A stretch of 64,000 bases of DNA. It comes from Methylocaldum sp035627495 (GTDB lineage: Bacteria; Pseudomonadota; Gammaproteobacteria; Methylococcales; Methylococcaceae). Positions within the stretch are counted from its first letter, which is position 1. Every line of letters starts with the position of its first letter. Where the stretch lies: contig NZ_DASPLO010000161.1 in the NCBI RefSeq assembly GCF_035627495.1, positions 10,051 through 74,050 of the forward strand, read 5' to 3'. Of the stretch, positions 18,811 to 29,400 are shown in pieces. Position numbers and translations under genes: made by a program. The notes beneath the pieces are model-generated. The model saw nothing but the letters and a program-made list of their open reading frames with translations. It searched no databases and had not been told where the DNA came from.

Positions 18811-19899
18811 TTAGCCGTTGAATGATCGTAAAGCGGATACGATAGCGCCACCCATTTCCGCAGTTCCGACCTTTTCGGTGCCTTCCGAATAGATGTCTGC
18901 GGTTCGGTAACCTGCATCCAAAGCGGCTATCACCGCTTTCTCGATCCGATCTGCGGACGCGGCATCGTTGAAACTGTAACGCAGCATCATGGCCACCGAC
19001 AGTATGGTGGCAATGGGGTTTGCGACGCCCTTGCCGGCAATGTCGGGGGCTGAGCCGTGAATGGGTTCGTACATGCCCTTGCCATTCTTGTCGAGTGACG
19101 CCGAAGGCAGCATGCCAATGGACCCCGTAAGCATGGCGGCGCAGTCCGAGAGAATGTCCCCGAACATATTATCGGTAAGCATTACGTCAAACTGCTTGGG
19201 CGCGCGCACCAACTGCATCGAGGCGTTGTCGACGTACATATGGCTAAGCTGGACATCCGGGTACTCGTGACCGACCTCGATCACGATCTCGCGCCACAAC
19301 TCGGTGCACTCCAATACGTTGGCTTTATCGATGGAGCACAGCTTTTTGTTGCGCTTTTGGGCAATTTGGAATGCGATGTGAGCGATGCGGCGAATTTCCG
19401 ACTCACTGTAAATTAAAGTGTTGAAGCCTTCCCGCTCGCCTTTGTCGTTGATGCGGCGCCCCCGCGGCTTGCCGAAGTAAATGCCGCCGGTCAGCTCGCG
19501 GATGATCATGATGTCAAGCCCGGAAACCACTTCCGGCTTCAGAGTCGAGGCCGCGACCAGCTGCGGATAGAGGATCGCCGGGCGGAGATTCGCGAACAGT
19601 TCCAACTCGGCCCGTATTCCCAGAAGGCCACGTTCCGGCCGGACCGAATAATCCAGCGGTTCCCATTTTGGGCCGCCGACTGCGCCCAAGAGCACCGAAT
19701 CGGCCGCCTTCGCCAAGGTCAGGGTCTCGTCCGGAAACGGTGTGCCTTTGGCGTCGTAGGCGGCGCCGCCAATCAGTGCTTCCTCCGTTTCAACTTCAAG
19801 GCCGAACTCCTGTTTCAGGCAGTCAAGAACTTTTAGCGCCTCGGCGACTATTTCCGGGCCGATGCCATCGCCGGGCAGTACTGCAATCTTCTTTGTCAT
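18811..19899 (-). CDS. leuB: 3-isopropylmalate dehydrogenase
   Basis: Oxidative decarboxylation of 3-isopropylmalate in leucine synthesis. The N-terminus PGDGIGPEIVAEALKVL, the RELTGGIYFGKPRG segment, the DNMFGDILSD metal-binding motif and GSAPDIAGKGVANPIAT are diagnostic. Length 362 is typical. It lies 33 bases after leuD in the same orientation. Confidence 0.97.
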   Translation of the reverse strand: MTKKIAVLPGDGIGPEIVAEALKVLDCLKQEFGLEVETEEALIGGAAYDAKGTPFPDETLTLAKAADSVLLGAVGGPKWEPLDYSVRPERGLLGIRAELELFANLRPAILYPQLVAASTLKPEVVSGLDIMIIRELTGGIYFGKPRGRRINDKGEREGFNTLIYSESEIRRIAHIAFQIAQKRNKKLCSIDKANVLECTELWREIVIEVGHEYPDVQLSHMYVDNASMQLVRAPKQFDVMLTDNMFGDILSDCAAMLTGSIGMLPSASLDKNGKGMYEPIHGSAPDIAGKGVANPIATILSVAMMLRYSFNDAASADRIEKAVIAALDAGYRTADIYSEGTEKVGTAEMGGAIVSALRSFNG

Positions 19900-19932
19900 G
19901 CGATTGATGATTCTCTCTTTATTTTTGGGAAC

Positions 19933-20574
19933 TTAGGCATATTCCGGGAACAGCCACGGCGCTTCCTGGCGGCGACTTGCTTCGTAAGCCCGGATTTTGT
20001 CGGCGTGTTGGAGGGTCAGGCCGATGTCGTCCAAGCCGTTGAGCAGGCGGTATTTCCGCGAAGGGTCGATCTCGAAATGGATCTTGTCACCGTATACGGT
20101 GGTGATCGTTTGGGTTTCCAAATTCACGGTGAGATCAAAGCCGGGACCCGCCTGATTGAAGAGGCTGTCGACGGCCTCGAGTGGGAGCGCGATGGGCAGA
20201 AGGCCGTTTTTAAAACAGTTGTTGTAGAAAATGTCGGCAAAGCTCGGCGCGATGATGACGCGAAAACCATGGTCTTCCAAGGCCCAGGGCGCATGCTCGC
20301 GGGATGAGCCGCAGCCGAAATTTTCGCGCGTCAACAGGATTCGCGCGCCAAAGTAGCACGCTTGATTGAGCACGAAATCCGGGTTCAAAGGCCGGTGCGA
20401 GCAATCCATGTCGGGTTCGCCACGATCCAGGTAGCGCCATTCATCGAACAGATAGGGCCCGAAGCCGCTACGGCGAATGGATTTCAGAAACTGCTTAGGA
20501 ATGATTGCGTCGGTATCCACGTTGGCGCGGTCCAGAGGCACGACTCTGGACGTAAGGCGGCGAAAAGCTCTCAT
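19933..20574 (-). CDS. leuD: 3-isopropylmalate dehydratase small subunit
   Basis: Swivel-domain subunit of isopropylmalate isomerase, which works with LeuC. The motifs NVDTDAIIPKQFLKSI and ENFGCGSSREHAPWAL are visible, with FADIFYNNCFKNGLLPI later. Length 213. The start overlaps the leuC stop by four bases, giving coupled translation of the two subunits. Confidence 0.97.
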   Translation of the reverse strand: MRAFRRLTSRVVPLDRANVDTDAIIPKQFLKSIRRSGFGPYLFDEWRYLDRGEPDMDCSHRPLNPDFVLNQACYFGARILLTRENFGCGSSREHAPWALEDHGFRVIIAPSFADIFYNNCFKNGLLPIALPLEAVDSLFNQAGPGFDLTVNLETQTITTVYGDKIHFEIDPSRKYRLLNGLDDIGLTLQHADKIRAYEASRRQEAPWLFPEYA

Positions 20575-22115
20575 TGCTTGGATTTCCTCTTGCGCACGGA
20601 TTGAGTTTGGGGCGACGGAGCGGGTTTGGATTTTTTCGGGGCGGCAGCCGATTTCTCCGGTGCTTTCTTTGTCGATGCTTTATCCGGTTCGTTTGCGGCA
20701 GGCGGTGTCGCCGGCATTTGACGCATGTCGACAAAATGGCCGTAGATACCCGCCGCCGCCGCCATGGCCGGACTCACCAGATGGGTGCGGCCGCCATAAC
20801 CCTGGCGTCCCTCGAAGTTACGGTTCGACGTGGATGCGCAACGCTCCCCCGGCTCCAGGCGGTCGGCGTTCATCGCGAGGCACATGGAGCATCCGGGATC
20901 GCGCCATTCGAAACCGGCCTCCCGGAAAATCCGATCCAGGCCTTCTTGCTCGGCCTGGCGTTTCACCAGTCCAGATCCAGGAACCACCAGGGCCTGTTTG
21001 ATGTTGCTCGCGAGCTTACGGTCTCGGACCACCTCGGCGGCGGCGCGCAAGTCCTCGATGCGGGCGTTGGTGCATGAACCGATGAAGATCTTGTCCACGC
21101 GAATGTCGGTAACGGGCGTGCCGGGTTTCAAATCCATGTATTGCAGCGCCCGCTTCATGCTTTCACGTTTTACCGAGTCCGTTTCCTTCTCGGGGTCGGG
21201 TATCGCGGCATCGATGGGTAATACCAATTCCGGCGAAGTGCCCCAGGTGACTTGGGGTTTGATATCGGCAGCATTGATCTCGACCACCTTGTCGAATACG
21301 GCATCCTCGTCGCTGCGAAGTTGCCGCCAAGCCGCTACCGCCTTGTCCCACAATTCCTCTTTCGGGGCATAGGGCCGGCCTTCCAGGTAAGCGATCGTCA
21401 CTTCGTCGACGGCTACCAGCCCGGCTCGGGCGCCGGCTTCGATCGCCATGTTGCACACGGTCATGCGTCCCTCCATCGACAAGCCGCGAATCGCCGATCC
21501 CGCGAATTCGATGGTATATCCGGTGCCGCCGGCGGTGCCGATCTTGCCGATGACGGCCAGCACGATGTCCTTGGCCGTGACGCCTGTGCCGATCTGCCCG
21601 TCCACTTTGATCAGCATGTTCTTGGCTTTTTTCTGAACCAGGCATTGCGTGGCCAGGACATGCTCCACTTCGGATGTGCCAATCCCGAAAGCGAGGGCGC
21701 CGAAGGCTCCGTGGGTCGATGTGTGGGAGTCACCGCAGACTATGGTCGTACCGGGCAAGGTCGCGCCCTGTTCGGGCCCGATCACGTGCACGATGCCCTG
21801 ACGGTCGTCGGTCATATCGAACTCGGTAATGCCGAAGTCGGCGCAGTTCCGGTCCAGTGTTTCGACTTGAAGCCGTGACACAGGATCGCTGATGCCGTGT
21901 TCGCGTCCGGTCGTCGGCACATTGTGATCGGCTGTCGCCAAATTGGCTGCGATGCGCCAGGGCTTACGGCCCGCCAGTCTTAGCCCTTCGAAGGCTTGCG
22001 GCGAAGTTACCTCGTGAATTAAATGACGATCGATGTAAATAAGGGTCGATCCGTCCGGTTCGGAGTAAACCACGTGATCGTCCCACAATTTGTCGTAAAG
22101 GGTTTTGGCGGCCAT
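20571..22115 (-). CDS. leuC: 3-isopropylmalate dehydratase large subunit with basic tail
   Basis: Aconitase-type [4Fe-4S] subunit of isopropylmalate isomerase. The cluster cysteines are in IGSCTNARIEDL and GCSMCLAMN. The signatures VCGDSHTSTHGAFGALAFG and SNRNFEGRQGYGGRTHLVSP are intact. The family usually ends near residue 468 (GHFVDMR here), but this protein runs to 514 with a tail of about 46 residues rich in Lys, Pro and Ala and ending in KRKSKQ. The tail is unusual and looks disordered. leuA is not in the window. Confidence 0.96.
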   Translation of the reverse strand: MAAKTLYDKLWDDHVVYSEPDGSTLIYIDRHLIHEVTSPQAFEGLRLAGRKPWRIAANLATADHNVPTTGREHGISDPVSRLQVETLDRNCADFGITEFDMTDDRQGIVHVIGPEQGATLPGTTIVCGDSHTSTHGAFGALAFGIGTSEVEHVLATQCLVQKKAKNMLIKVDGQIGTGVTAKDIVLAVIGKIGTAGGTGYTIEFAGSAIRGLSMEGRMTVCNMAIEAGARAGLVAVDEVTIAYLEGRPYAPKEELWDKAVAAWRQLRSDEDAVFDKVVEINAADIKPQVTWGTSPELVLPIDAAIPDPEKETDSVKRESMKRALQYMDLKPGTPVTDIRVDKIFIGSCTNARIEDLRAAAEVVRDRKLASNIKQALVVPGSGLVKRQAEQEGLDRIFREAGFEWRDPGCSMCLAMNADRLEPGERCASTSNRNFEGRQGYGGRTHLVSPAMAAAAGIYGHFVDMRQMPATPPAANEPDKASTKKAPEKSAAAPKKSKPAPSPQTQSVRKRKSKQ

Positions 22116-22222
22116 AGACTCTTGTTGATGGCGAGTTTTATACGGGGAATGTGACGCTCCAGCTAAATCCTCAGGAGGCGTCCCATGGATGTTTCAGTCG
22201 AGGCTTGCCCGACAAACCAAAA

Positions 22223-22867
22223 TCATTCCAACAGTGAAAAAATCTTGTCCCGAATGGCTTCAACGCTGCCGACGCCATCGATGCTGGAGAATTTGACGGC
22301 TTCCCGTTCGGCTTTTTGCCGGTAGTAGCCTACCAATGGCTTGGTCTGCTCGTGATAAACCTGCAGGCGCTTGCGCACGGTTTCTTCCTTGTCGTCATCC
22401 CGCTGAATCAAGGGTTCGCCGGTGATGTCGTCCCGGCCTTCGACCTTGGGCGGGTTGAAGATCACGTGATACGTCCGTCCGGAAGCGGGATGCACGCGCC
22501 GGCCGCTCATGCGTTTGACGATTTCCTCGTCGTCCACCACGATTTCGATGACATGGTCGATGGAGACACCCATCTCCGCAAGCCCTTCCGCCTGAGCGAT
22601 CGTCCGCGGGAACCCGTCGAGTAAAAACCCGTTTTTGCAGTCCTCTTGGGCGATACGCTCCTTGATCAATCCCAGGATGATTTCATCCGATACCAAAGCG
22701 CCGGAATCCATGACCTTCTTCGCCTCGATACCTAAGGGCGTACCTTCCCGCACGGCAGCGCGCAGCATGTCGCCCGTCGAGATCTGCGGAATATTGAATT
22801 TTTCCATTATGGCTTTGGCTTGAGTGCCTTTTCCGGATCCGGGGCTTCCGAGAAGGATCACGCGCAT
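22223..22867 (-). CDS. adk: Adenylate kinase
   Basis: Interconverts ATP + AMP and 2 ADP. The P-loop GSPGSGKGTQA, the AMP-binding DGFPRTIAQAE and the LID region with SGRRVHPASGRTYH are present; the LID lacks the four zinc cysteines, as in most gammaproteobacteria. Length 214. It lies about 107 bases upstream of leuC on the same strand. Confidence 0.97.
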   Translation of the reverse strand: MRVILLGSPGSGKGTQAKAIMEKFNIPQISTGDMLRAAVREGTPLGIEAKKVMDSGALVSDEIILGLIKERIAQEDCKNGFLLDGFPRTIAQAEGLAEMGVSIDHVIEIVVDDEEIVKRMSGRRVHPASGRTYHVIFNPPKVEGRDDITGEPLIQRDDDKEETVRKRLQVYHEQTKPLVGYYRQKAEREAVKFSSIDGVGSVEAIRDKIFSLLE

Positions 22868-23091
22868 TTCAGGGACTCCGTGGTTAATTAAACTTGCAAT
22901 TCTGTCACAAATGCGCAGGGAATGTCACACCGGGGCATTTTAGTCCAATCGCCCGCCATGATCTCCGAGGTTGCGCGGCCGTTTCTAATTGGGGGGCGAA
23001 GAAGTGCTTCTTCCAGTGAAATCGACATCGGTTATACCTGCATTTTGATGTTTAATAAGTGCGGCACTTCGATCACCAACAGGTCATTCCA

Positions 23092-23463
23092 ATGTCCGAA
23101 CTTAACGACCCGCGTGTATTCTTCGCAGCCGAACGCACTCTCCTGGCCTGGAATCGCACCAGTCTTGCCTGGATGGCCTTCGGGTTCGTGATCGAGCGCT
23201 TCGGTTTGTTCGTGCATCTGGTTTTTTCAAAACCCGGCGAACCCTTGCAGAAGGGCATTTCGTTTTGGCTGGGCATCGCTTTTGTTTTTTTCGGAGCAAT
23301 TATTGCGATACTGTCGACTATCCAGTATCGAAAGGTGCTGAAGACACTAAAGCCGGTGGAGATTCCCGACGGCTATCGGGCCGGCATAGGGGTGCTCGCG
23401 AACCTGGTCATCGTCCTACTTGGCATTGCGCTGATTGTCTATCTATTTTTGGGCGAGCTTTGA
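23092..23463 (+). CDS. YidH/DUF202 family membrane protein
   Basis: A protein of 123 residues with the DUF202 start LNDPRVFFAAERTLLAWNRT and three predicted membrane segments (about 28-48, 62-82 and 102-121). The family is of unknown function; some members act as regulators of membrane transporters. The frame is open from 23059, but the ATG at 23092 matches the family N-terminus. It stands alone between adk and an EcsC-like gene, facing the latter. Confidence 0.8.
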   Translation: MSELNDPRVFFAAERTLLAWNRTSLAWMAFGFVIERFGLFVHLVFSKPGEPLQKGISFWLGIAFVFFGAIIAILSTIQYRKVLKTLKPVEIPDGYRAGIGVLANLVIVLLGIALIVYLFLGEL

Positions 23464-23543
23464 GGCGACTTAGGTGGAGGGCGGCAGCATAGTCAATAGA
23501 TTAGCCCGTGTGACGCCTGAAGCGCACTCCCGCATGCTGCAGG

Positions 23544-24374
23544 TCACCACCCTTCCAAGGGGCTGAATCCTCTTATCAATTTAATTTCCCCTTTTTGGGT
23601 CCGCTCGTATTCCTTTCGCACAAGGTCGGGGTTGTACTTCCGTTCCAGGCGACGCAGGGTGAAATGGCCGCGCGCAACGTCCTGAAAGTGCTGCATGAAT
23701 ACGAGATTGATTAAGGCACCGCTGACGGCCCCCGCTACCGGCACCATCTGCATGGCGATCTCGTCCGAAATGACGACGCCGAAACGTGCGGCGATTCCGC
23801 GAATCAATCCGACGCCGGCCGGAACGCTCAGGCTGGAGGCCCCGCCATAATCAGCGATGCCGGCAAAATGGAAAGCCAACGTTGACCGCAATCCGTAGTA
23901 GCCGGTATCGGCCGCATCGTCGTCATTCGATCGCCCACCCAAGGCGAACACTTCCACGCAAGCCAGACGCGCATCGAGCATGCCCAGATTCTCGCCTTCG
24001 CTGCGGGCGATGTCGGCAATCGAACGCAGCATCAGCAACGTGATGACCGGCAATTCGGCAACCAAGGCAATTGGACCGAAGAAACCGCCGACCGCTCCGA
24101 CCGCGAATGCTGCAAACTTGTGGTAGTTATCGTGTGCTCCTGAAATGGCATGCGTATCTAGCGTCCTTGCCGCCGTATGCATGGCTTGACGGATGCTGAA
24201 TTCGGCCGCTTTGTTCACGCGTTGATGCCAGCTCTTGGGTAGCAGTTTGAGCGTTTGTTCGATCGGAGTGCCGATCACATTGCTCAGCCGAGCGGCAAAG
24301 GAAGGGTGTTCCAGATGTCGATACGCCCAGCGAAGCTGTTCCAGTTCCTCCGGCGTTAACGATGCTTTTGCCAT
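23544..24374 (-). CDS. EcsC family protein
   Basis: A protein of 276 residues resembling the EcsC family, named after a protein of the Bacillus EcsAB transporter operon with unclear molecular role. A hydrophobic glycine-rich stretch (AVGAVGGFFGPIALVAELPV) and a second weaker one suggest membrane association. The ATG at 24374 has GGAG upstream and is preferred over an in-frame TTG at 24404. No partner gene is adjacent. Confidence 0.72.
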   Translation of the reverse strand: MAKASLTPEELEQLRWAYRHLEHPSFAARLSNVIGTPIEQTLKLLPKSWHQRVNKAAEFSIRQAMHTAARTLDTHAISGAHDNYHKFAAFAVGAVGGFFGPIALVAELPVITLLMLRSIADIARSEGENLGMLDARLACVEVFALGGRSNDDDAADTGYYGLRSTLAFHFAGIADYGGASSLSVPAGVGLIRGIAARFGVVISDEIAMQMVPVAGAVSGALINLVFMQHFQDVARGHFTLRRLERKYNPDLVRKEYERTQKGEIKLIRGFSPLEGW

Positions 24375-24908
24375 GACTTGCTCCACGTTTTGCGGTTTAT
24401 CCAATCGGCCTTTAACAAGTATCGGGACAATCCTGGTCCCAGACAGTGTGCCACGGATCGGAGTGATTAGGCCGGCCGGAGTTCACGCTTAGGCTCGCCG
24501 CAAACTTGTGCCGGTTTGATGATGTTAAACGCAAGACGGCCGAAAGCCGTGCGGCATTCTTTGCTTTTGGATAAATGAGATCAGGGATTGGAAGAATCAA
24601 AACGACTTTGCCGCCATAATCGATCCTAACAATAAGTGCGCTCAGCAGCACATAACCGATGTGACAAAAGGAAAAGCATCCTGATTGCCGAGTTCGAGCG
24701 TATTGAAGTCTTCGGTAAATTGGACGGCCGTGCCCCCGGCCAGTTCCGCATGATCTATCTTGCGAACCCGGCACGGCTCATGCGGAAAGCGAATCGAGCC
24801 TGGCCGGGTTCAAGCTCGGAGTGCTCAGCCGAGGGTTGCGCCGTGAATTGAATCCGCGGTCGCAGAGGCTGCCGATTCACTTGGATTGTGAGCCGGCAGC
24901 CGAGAGGG
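24375..24908. other. Gene-poor spacer between EcsC-like gene and gltD
   Basis: About 530 bases without a supportable gene. Short open frames exist on both strands but have no recognisable motif, good ribosome-binding site or family resemblance. The right end would hold the gltD transcription end; I see no clear terminator. Confidence 0.4.
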
Positions 24909-26348
24909 TTAACGGGGAAGTTCCGAGTGCCCCATCAGGTATTCGTCGACAGAGCGGGCGCACTGGCGGCCTTCGCGGATGGCCCAGACCACGAGTGACT
25001 GGCCGCGGCGCATATCGCCGGCGGTGAAGATCTTATCCGTCGAGGTGCGATAGTCCAAGGTATTGGCCTTGACGTTGCCGCGTTCGTCGAGGCTCACGCC
25101 GAGGTCGTGAAGCATGCCTTCGTGCACGGGGTGGATGAAACCCATGGCCAGCAGCACGAGGTCGGCTTTCAAGGTGAATTCGCTGCCGGGAATTTCGTTC
25201 ATTACCCAGCGTCCACCGTCCTGTGTCCACTCAAGCCTGACGCAACGAATTTGCTTAACCACACCGTCTTCTCCTTCGATAGACTTCGTGGCAACGCTCC
25301 AATGGCGTTCGCAGCCTTCCTCGTGGGAGCTGGATGTACGCAGCTTGTTGGGCCAATTAGGCCAAGTGACGTCTTTTTTCTCTTTTTCCGGGGGCTTCGG
25401 CAGGATTTCCAGTTGTGTGATGGATGCAGCGCCATGCCGAGCCGAGGTGCCGATGCAGTCGGAGCCGGTATCGCCGCCGCCGATGACGACGACATGCTTG
25501 TCCGTCGCCCAGATGCTGGTTTCCTCGGGAAGCATATCTCCGGCGACGCGGCGGTTCTGCTGCGGCAGGAATTCCATTGCGAAGTGAACGCCCCGAAGTT
25601 CGCGCCCGGGCACGTTCAAATCACGCGGCTTTTCCGCGCCGCCGGTCAATACCACGGCATCGTAGTTATCGAGCAGCTTTTTCGTCGGAATGTCCTGGCC
25701 AACATGACTATTGGGACGGAACACCACGCCCTCGGCCTGCATCTGGGCGATGCGGCGATCGATCAGGTGTTTTTCCATCTTGAAATCGGGGATCCCGTAG
25801 CGCATCAATCCACCGATACGGTCGGCTTTCTCGTATACCACGACGCTGTGGCCGGCTCGCGCCAATTGCTGGGCACAGGCCAGTCCCGCGGGGCCGGATC
25901 CCACCACGGCTACCCGCTTGCCGGTACGATGCTGGGGAATGCTCGGCGTGACCCAGCCCATTTCCCAGGCTTTGTCGATAATCGAACATTCGATGGTCTT
26001 GATCGTGACCGGCTCGTCGGTCAGGTTCAGGGTGCAGGACGCTTCGCACGGCGCCGGACAGATGCGGCCGGTGAACTCGGGGAAGTTGTTGGTGCTATGC
26101 AGTACCTCGATCGCTTCGCGCCAATTTCCTTGATAAACGAGATCGTTCCAGTCGGGGATGATGTTGTTGACCGGGCAGCCCTGGTGACAATAGGGAATAC
26201 CGCAATCCATGCAGCGCGCCCCTTGTCGGCTGACTTCCTCTTCGGTCAGCGGGACGACAAATTCCTGGTAGTGCTGGAGACGGTCCGCCACCAGCTTATA
26301 GCGTCTGTCCTGACGTGAGATTTCCATGAATCCCGTGGGTTTGCCCAT
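24909..26348 (-). CDS. gltD: Glutamate synthase small subunit
   Basis: Beta subunit of NADPH-dependent glutamate synthase; it takes electrons from NADPH through FAD and passes them to the large subunit by iron-sulfur clusters. Two cysteine groups are visible near the N-terminus (CMDCGIPYCHQGCPV and CPAPCEASC). The FAD motif is GSGPAGLACAQQLARAGHSV and the NADPH motif GGGDTGSDCIGT. Length 479. It lies 136 bases after gltB on the same strand. Confidence 0.96.
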   Translation of the reverse strand: MGKPTGFMEISRQDRRYKLVADRLQHYQEFVVPLTEEEVSRQGARCMDCGIPYCHQGCPVNNIIPDWNDLVYQGNWREAIEVLHSTNNFPEFTGRICPAPCEASCTLNLTDEPVTIKTIECSIIDKAWEMGWVTPSIPQHRTGKRVAVVGSGPAGLACAQQLARAGHSVVVYEKADRIGGLMRYGIPDFKMEKHLIDRRIAQMQAEGVVFRPNSHVGQDIPTKKLLDNYDAVVLTGGAEKPRDLNVPGRELRGVHFAMEFLPQQNRRVAGDMLPEETSIWATDKHVVVIGGGDTGSDCIGTSARHGAASITQLEILPKPPEKEKKDVTWPNWPNKLRTSSSHEEGCERHWSVATKSIEGEDGVVKQIRCVRLEWTQDGGRWVMNEIPGSEFTLKADLVLLAMGFIHPVHEGMLHDLGVSLDERGNVKANTLDYRTSTDKIFTAGDMRRGQSLVVWAIREGRQCARSVDEYLMGHSELPR

Positions 26349-26484
26349 TCTGTTTCTACCTCGTTACTGTGCCTTGTTGCACGAGAAAGCTTTAGACTTC
26401 GGCTTCTGGGTGCCGAAGCGCCTTCCATTTTTCCAATCGTGGGTCCTGGTCAGCGCGGGGCGCGTTTACACCGCGCCCGTACTT

Positions 26485-29400
26485 CTAGTGGTGAGCTTCG
26501 GTTTGCGTTTTGGCCTTCTGCATCTTTTCGAGCGCCTTTCGGTAATCGACTGGCATAATCTTGACGAAACGTGGTGCGTAAGCCGACCAGTTTTCGAGGA
26601 TCTGCTTCGCGCGTCCGCTGCCGGTATAACGACGGTGCTTCTCGATCAGGGTGCGGAGGCGCTGAACGTCGTGGCGGGTCATATCGTGCATGATGTCCAC
26701 CATCCCGTGCGTTTCCAGATCGCCGCCCTGGTGATCCAGATTTTCCAGAGCGATGTCCTCGGCCAAAATCGGTTCCAGTTCGACCATGGCCAAGTTGCAC
26801 CGGTGTTCGAAATCGCCTGTCTCGTCGAGCACATAGGCGACACCGCCCGACATGCCCGCGGCGAAATTGCGGCCCGTTGAGCCCAGAACCACGATGATGC
26901 CCCCGGTCATGTATTCGCAGCCGTGATCGCCGACGCCTTCGACGACGGCAATGGCTCCGGAGTTCCGCACCGCGAAGCGCTCTCCCGCCACACCGCGGAA
27001 ATAGCATTCGCCCCCGATGGCGCCGTACAGCACGGTGTTGCCGACGATAATATTTTCCTCGGGTACGACCGGAGATTCCGGGGACGGATAGATGGCGATA
27101 CGTCCGCCCGATAATCCTTTCCCGACGTAGTCGTTGGCTTCGCCCTCAAGTTCCAGGGTGATTCCGGCCGCGAGGAAGGCGCCGAAGCTTTGTCCGGCCG
27201 TTCCTTTCATGCGCACGTAGATGGTGTCTTCAGGCAAACCGGCATGGCCATGACGCTTGGCTAATTCGCCGGACAGCATGGCGCCGACCGTACGGTTGAA
27301 GTTGCGGACGCCCATTTCAATGCGAACCGGCTTGCGTTCGTCGAGAGCAGGGCGGGCCAGTTCGATCAGCTTATGATCCAGAGCCTTCTCCAGCCCGTGA
27401 TCCTGGGGCTCGCAATTGGAGATGGCCACGCCTGGCGCAGCTTCCGGCCGGTACAGGATACGGGACAGATCGACCTTGGCGGCTTTCCAGTGGTTGATGG
27501 CCTTACACATGTCGAGCTTGTCGGAGCGCCCGATCATCTCCTCGAAGCTGCGGAAACCGAGCTTGGCCATCAGTTGGCGCACTTCCTCGGCGATGAAGAA
27601 GAAGAAATTGACCACATGCTCCGGTTGTCCGGTAAAGCGTTTGCGGAGTTCCGGGTCCTGGGTCGCAACACCCACGGGGCAGGTGTTCAGATGGCATTTG
27701 CGCATCATGATGCAGCCTTCGACGATCAACGGCGCCGTGGCGAAGCCGAACTCGTCCGCACCCAAAAGCGCGCCGATCACGACATCGCGCCCGGTGCGCA
27801 TGCCGCCGTCGGCCTGTACGCAGATGCGTCCGCGCAGTTTGTTCAAGACCAAGGTTTGGTGGGTCTCGGCCAAGCCGATTTCCCAAGGCAGACCCGCGTG
27901 CTTGATCGAGGTGATCGGGCTGGCGCCGGTGCCACCGTCGTAACCGGCGATGGTCACATGATCGGCATGGGCTTTGGCCACGCCCGCGGCGATCGTGCCG
28001 ACGCCGACTTCGGAGACCAGCTTGACGCTGATGCGCGCGGCCGGATTGACGTTCTTGAGATCGTGAATGAGCTGCGCCAAGTCTTCGATGGAATAGATAT
28101 CGTGGTGCGGCGGCGGGGAAATGAGACCCACCCCCGGCGTGGAGTGCCGCACCTTGGCGATGATGGCGTCCACCTTGTGACCGGGCAGCTGGCCACCTTC
28201 GCCGGGCTTGGCGCCCTGAGAAATTTTGATTTGCAGATCGTCGGCATTGACCAGATATTCGGCGGTTACGCCAAAGCGGCCCGACGCCACCTGCTTGATG
28301 GCCGAGCGCATGGAATCGCCGTTGGGCAACGGTTTGAAGCGTTCCGACAATTCGCCGCCTTCTCCGGTATTGGATTTGCCGCCGATGCGGTTCATGGCGA
28401 TCGCCAGCGTGGTATGGGCTTCGTAGGAAATGGAGCCGAACGACATGGCGCCGGTGGCAAAGCGCTTGACGATCTCTTTGACCGGCTCCACTTCATCCAG
28501 CGGCACGGACTCCCGTTCGTCGAAATTGAAGTCCATCAAGCCGCGCAATGTGAGCAAACGCTCGCTTTGTTGGTTAATCGAGCGGGTGTAGTCCAGATAG
28601 GTTTCCCAGCTGTTGGTGCGCGTGGCGTGCTGCAGCTTGGAAATGGTCTCCGGGGTCCATACATGATCTTCGCCGCGAACCCGGTAGGCGTATTCGCCGC
28701 CCACGTCCAAGGCATTCCGGTACAGCGGGGCATCGCTGAAGGCCAGCCGATGCCGGCGCATGGTTTCCTCGGCGATCTCTCTCAGTCCCGCGCCGCCGAT
28801 CGTGCAGATGGTGCCGGTGAAATACTCGTCCAGGAACTCTTCGCTCAAGCCCACGGCGTTGAAGATTTGAGCGCCGCAGTACGACTGATAGGTCGAGATG
28901 CCCATCTTGGACATGATCTTGAGCAGGGCTTTCCCGATGGCCTTGATATAGCGCTTGTGCACCTCGTCTTCGGATAGCTGTTCCGGCAGCTTCTCGCGCA
29001 GGTCGGACAGGCTGTCGAAAGCCAGATACGGATTGACGGCTTCGGCGCCGTAGCCTGCCAGCAGCGCGAAATGGTGTACTTCGCGCGCCTCTCCGGTTTC
29101 CACGACCAGGCCAACCTTGGTGCGGAGACCCGTGCGGGTCAAGTGATAATGTACCGCTGAGGTTGCGAGGAGGGCTGGGATGGCGATGTGCTCCGCATCG
29201 ATGTCCCGATCGGACAGCACGAGAATGTTGTTGCCCTCGTGCACGGCCAGTTCCGCACGCGCACACAGCGCTTTCAGTGCGGGTTCCATGCCGCCGGCGC
29301 CGGTGTCGGCCGAGTAGCAGAAGCTCACGGTTTTGGTCTTGAAAGCGCCCCCGGTGCGGGCTTCGATGCGGCGGATCTTCTCCAGGTCCTGATTGGTAAG

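Noticed and set aside
24412..24774. Minus-strand 120-codon frame upstream of the EcsC-like gene
   Set aside because: No motif, and its codon use does not look like its neighbours.
25107..26318. Open frame of 403 codons on the plus strand
   Set aside because: Antisense to gltD, which has intact cysteine clusters and nucleotide-binding motifs.
27373..28977. Open frame of 534 codons on the plus strand
   Set aside because: Lies wholly inside gltB on the opposite strand; a by-product of high-GC codon use, with no family resemblance.
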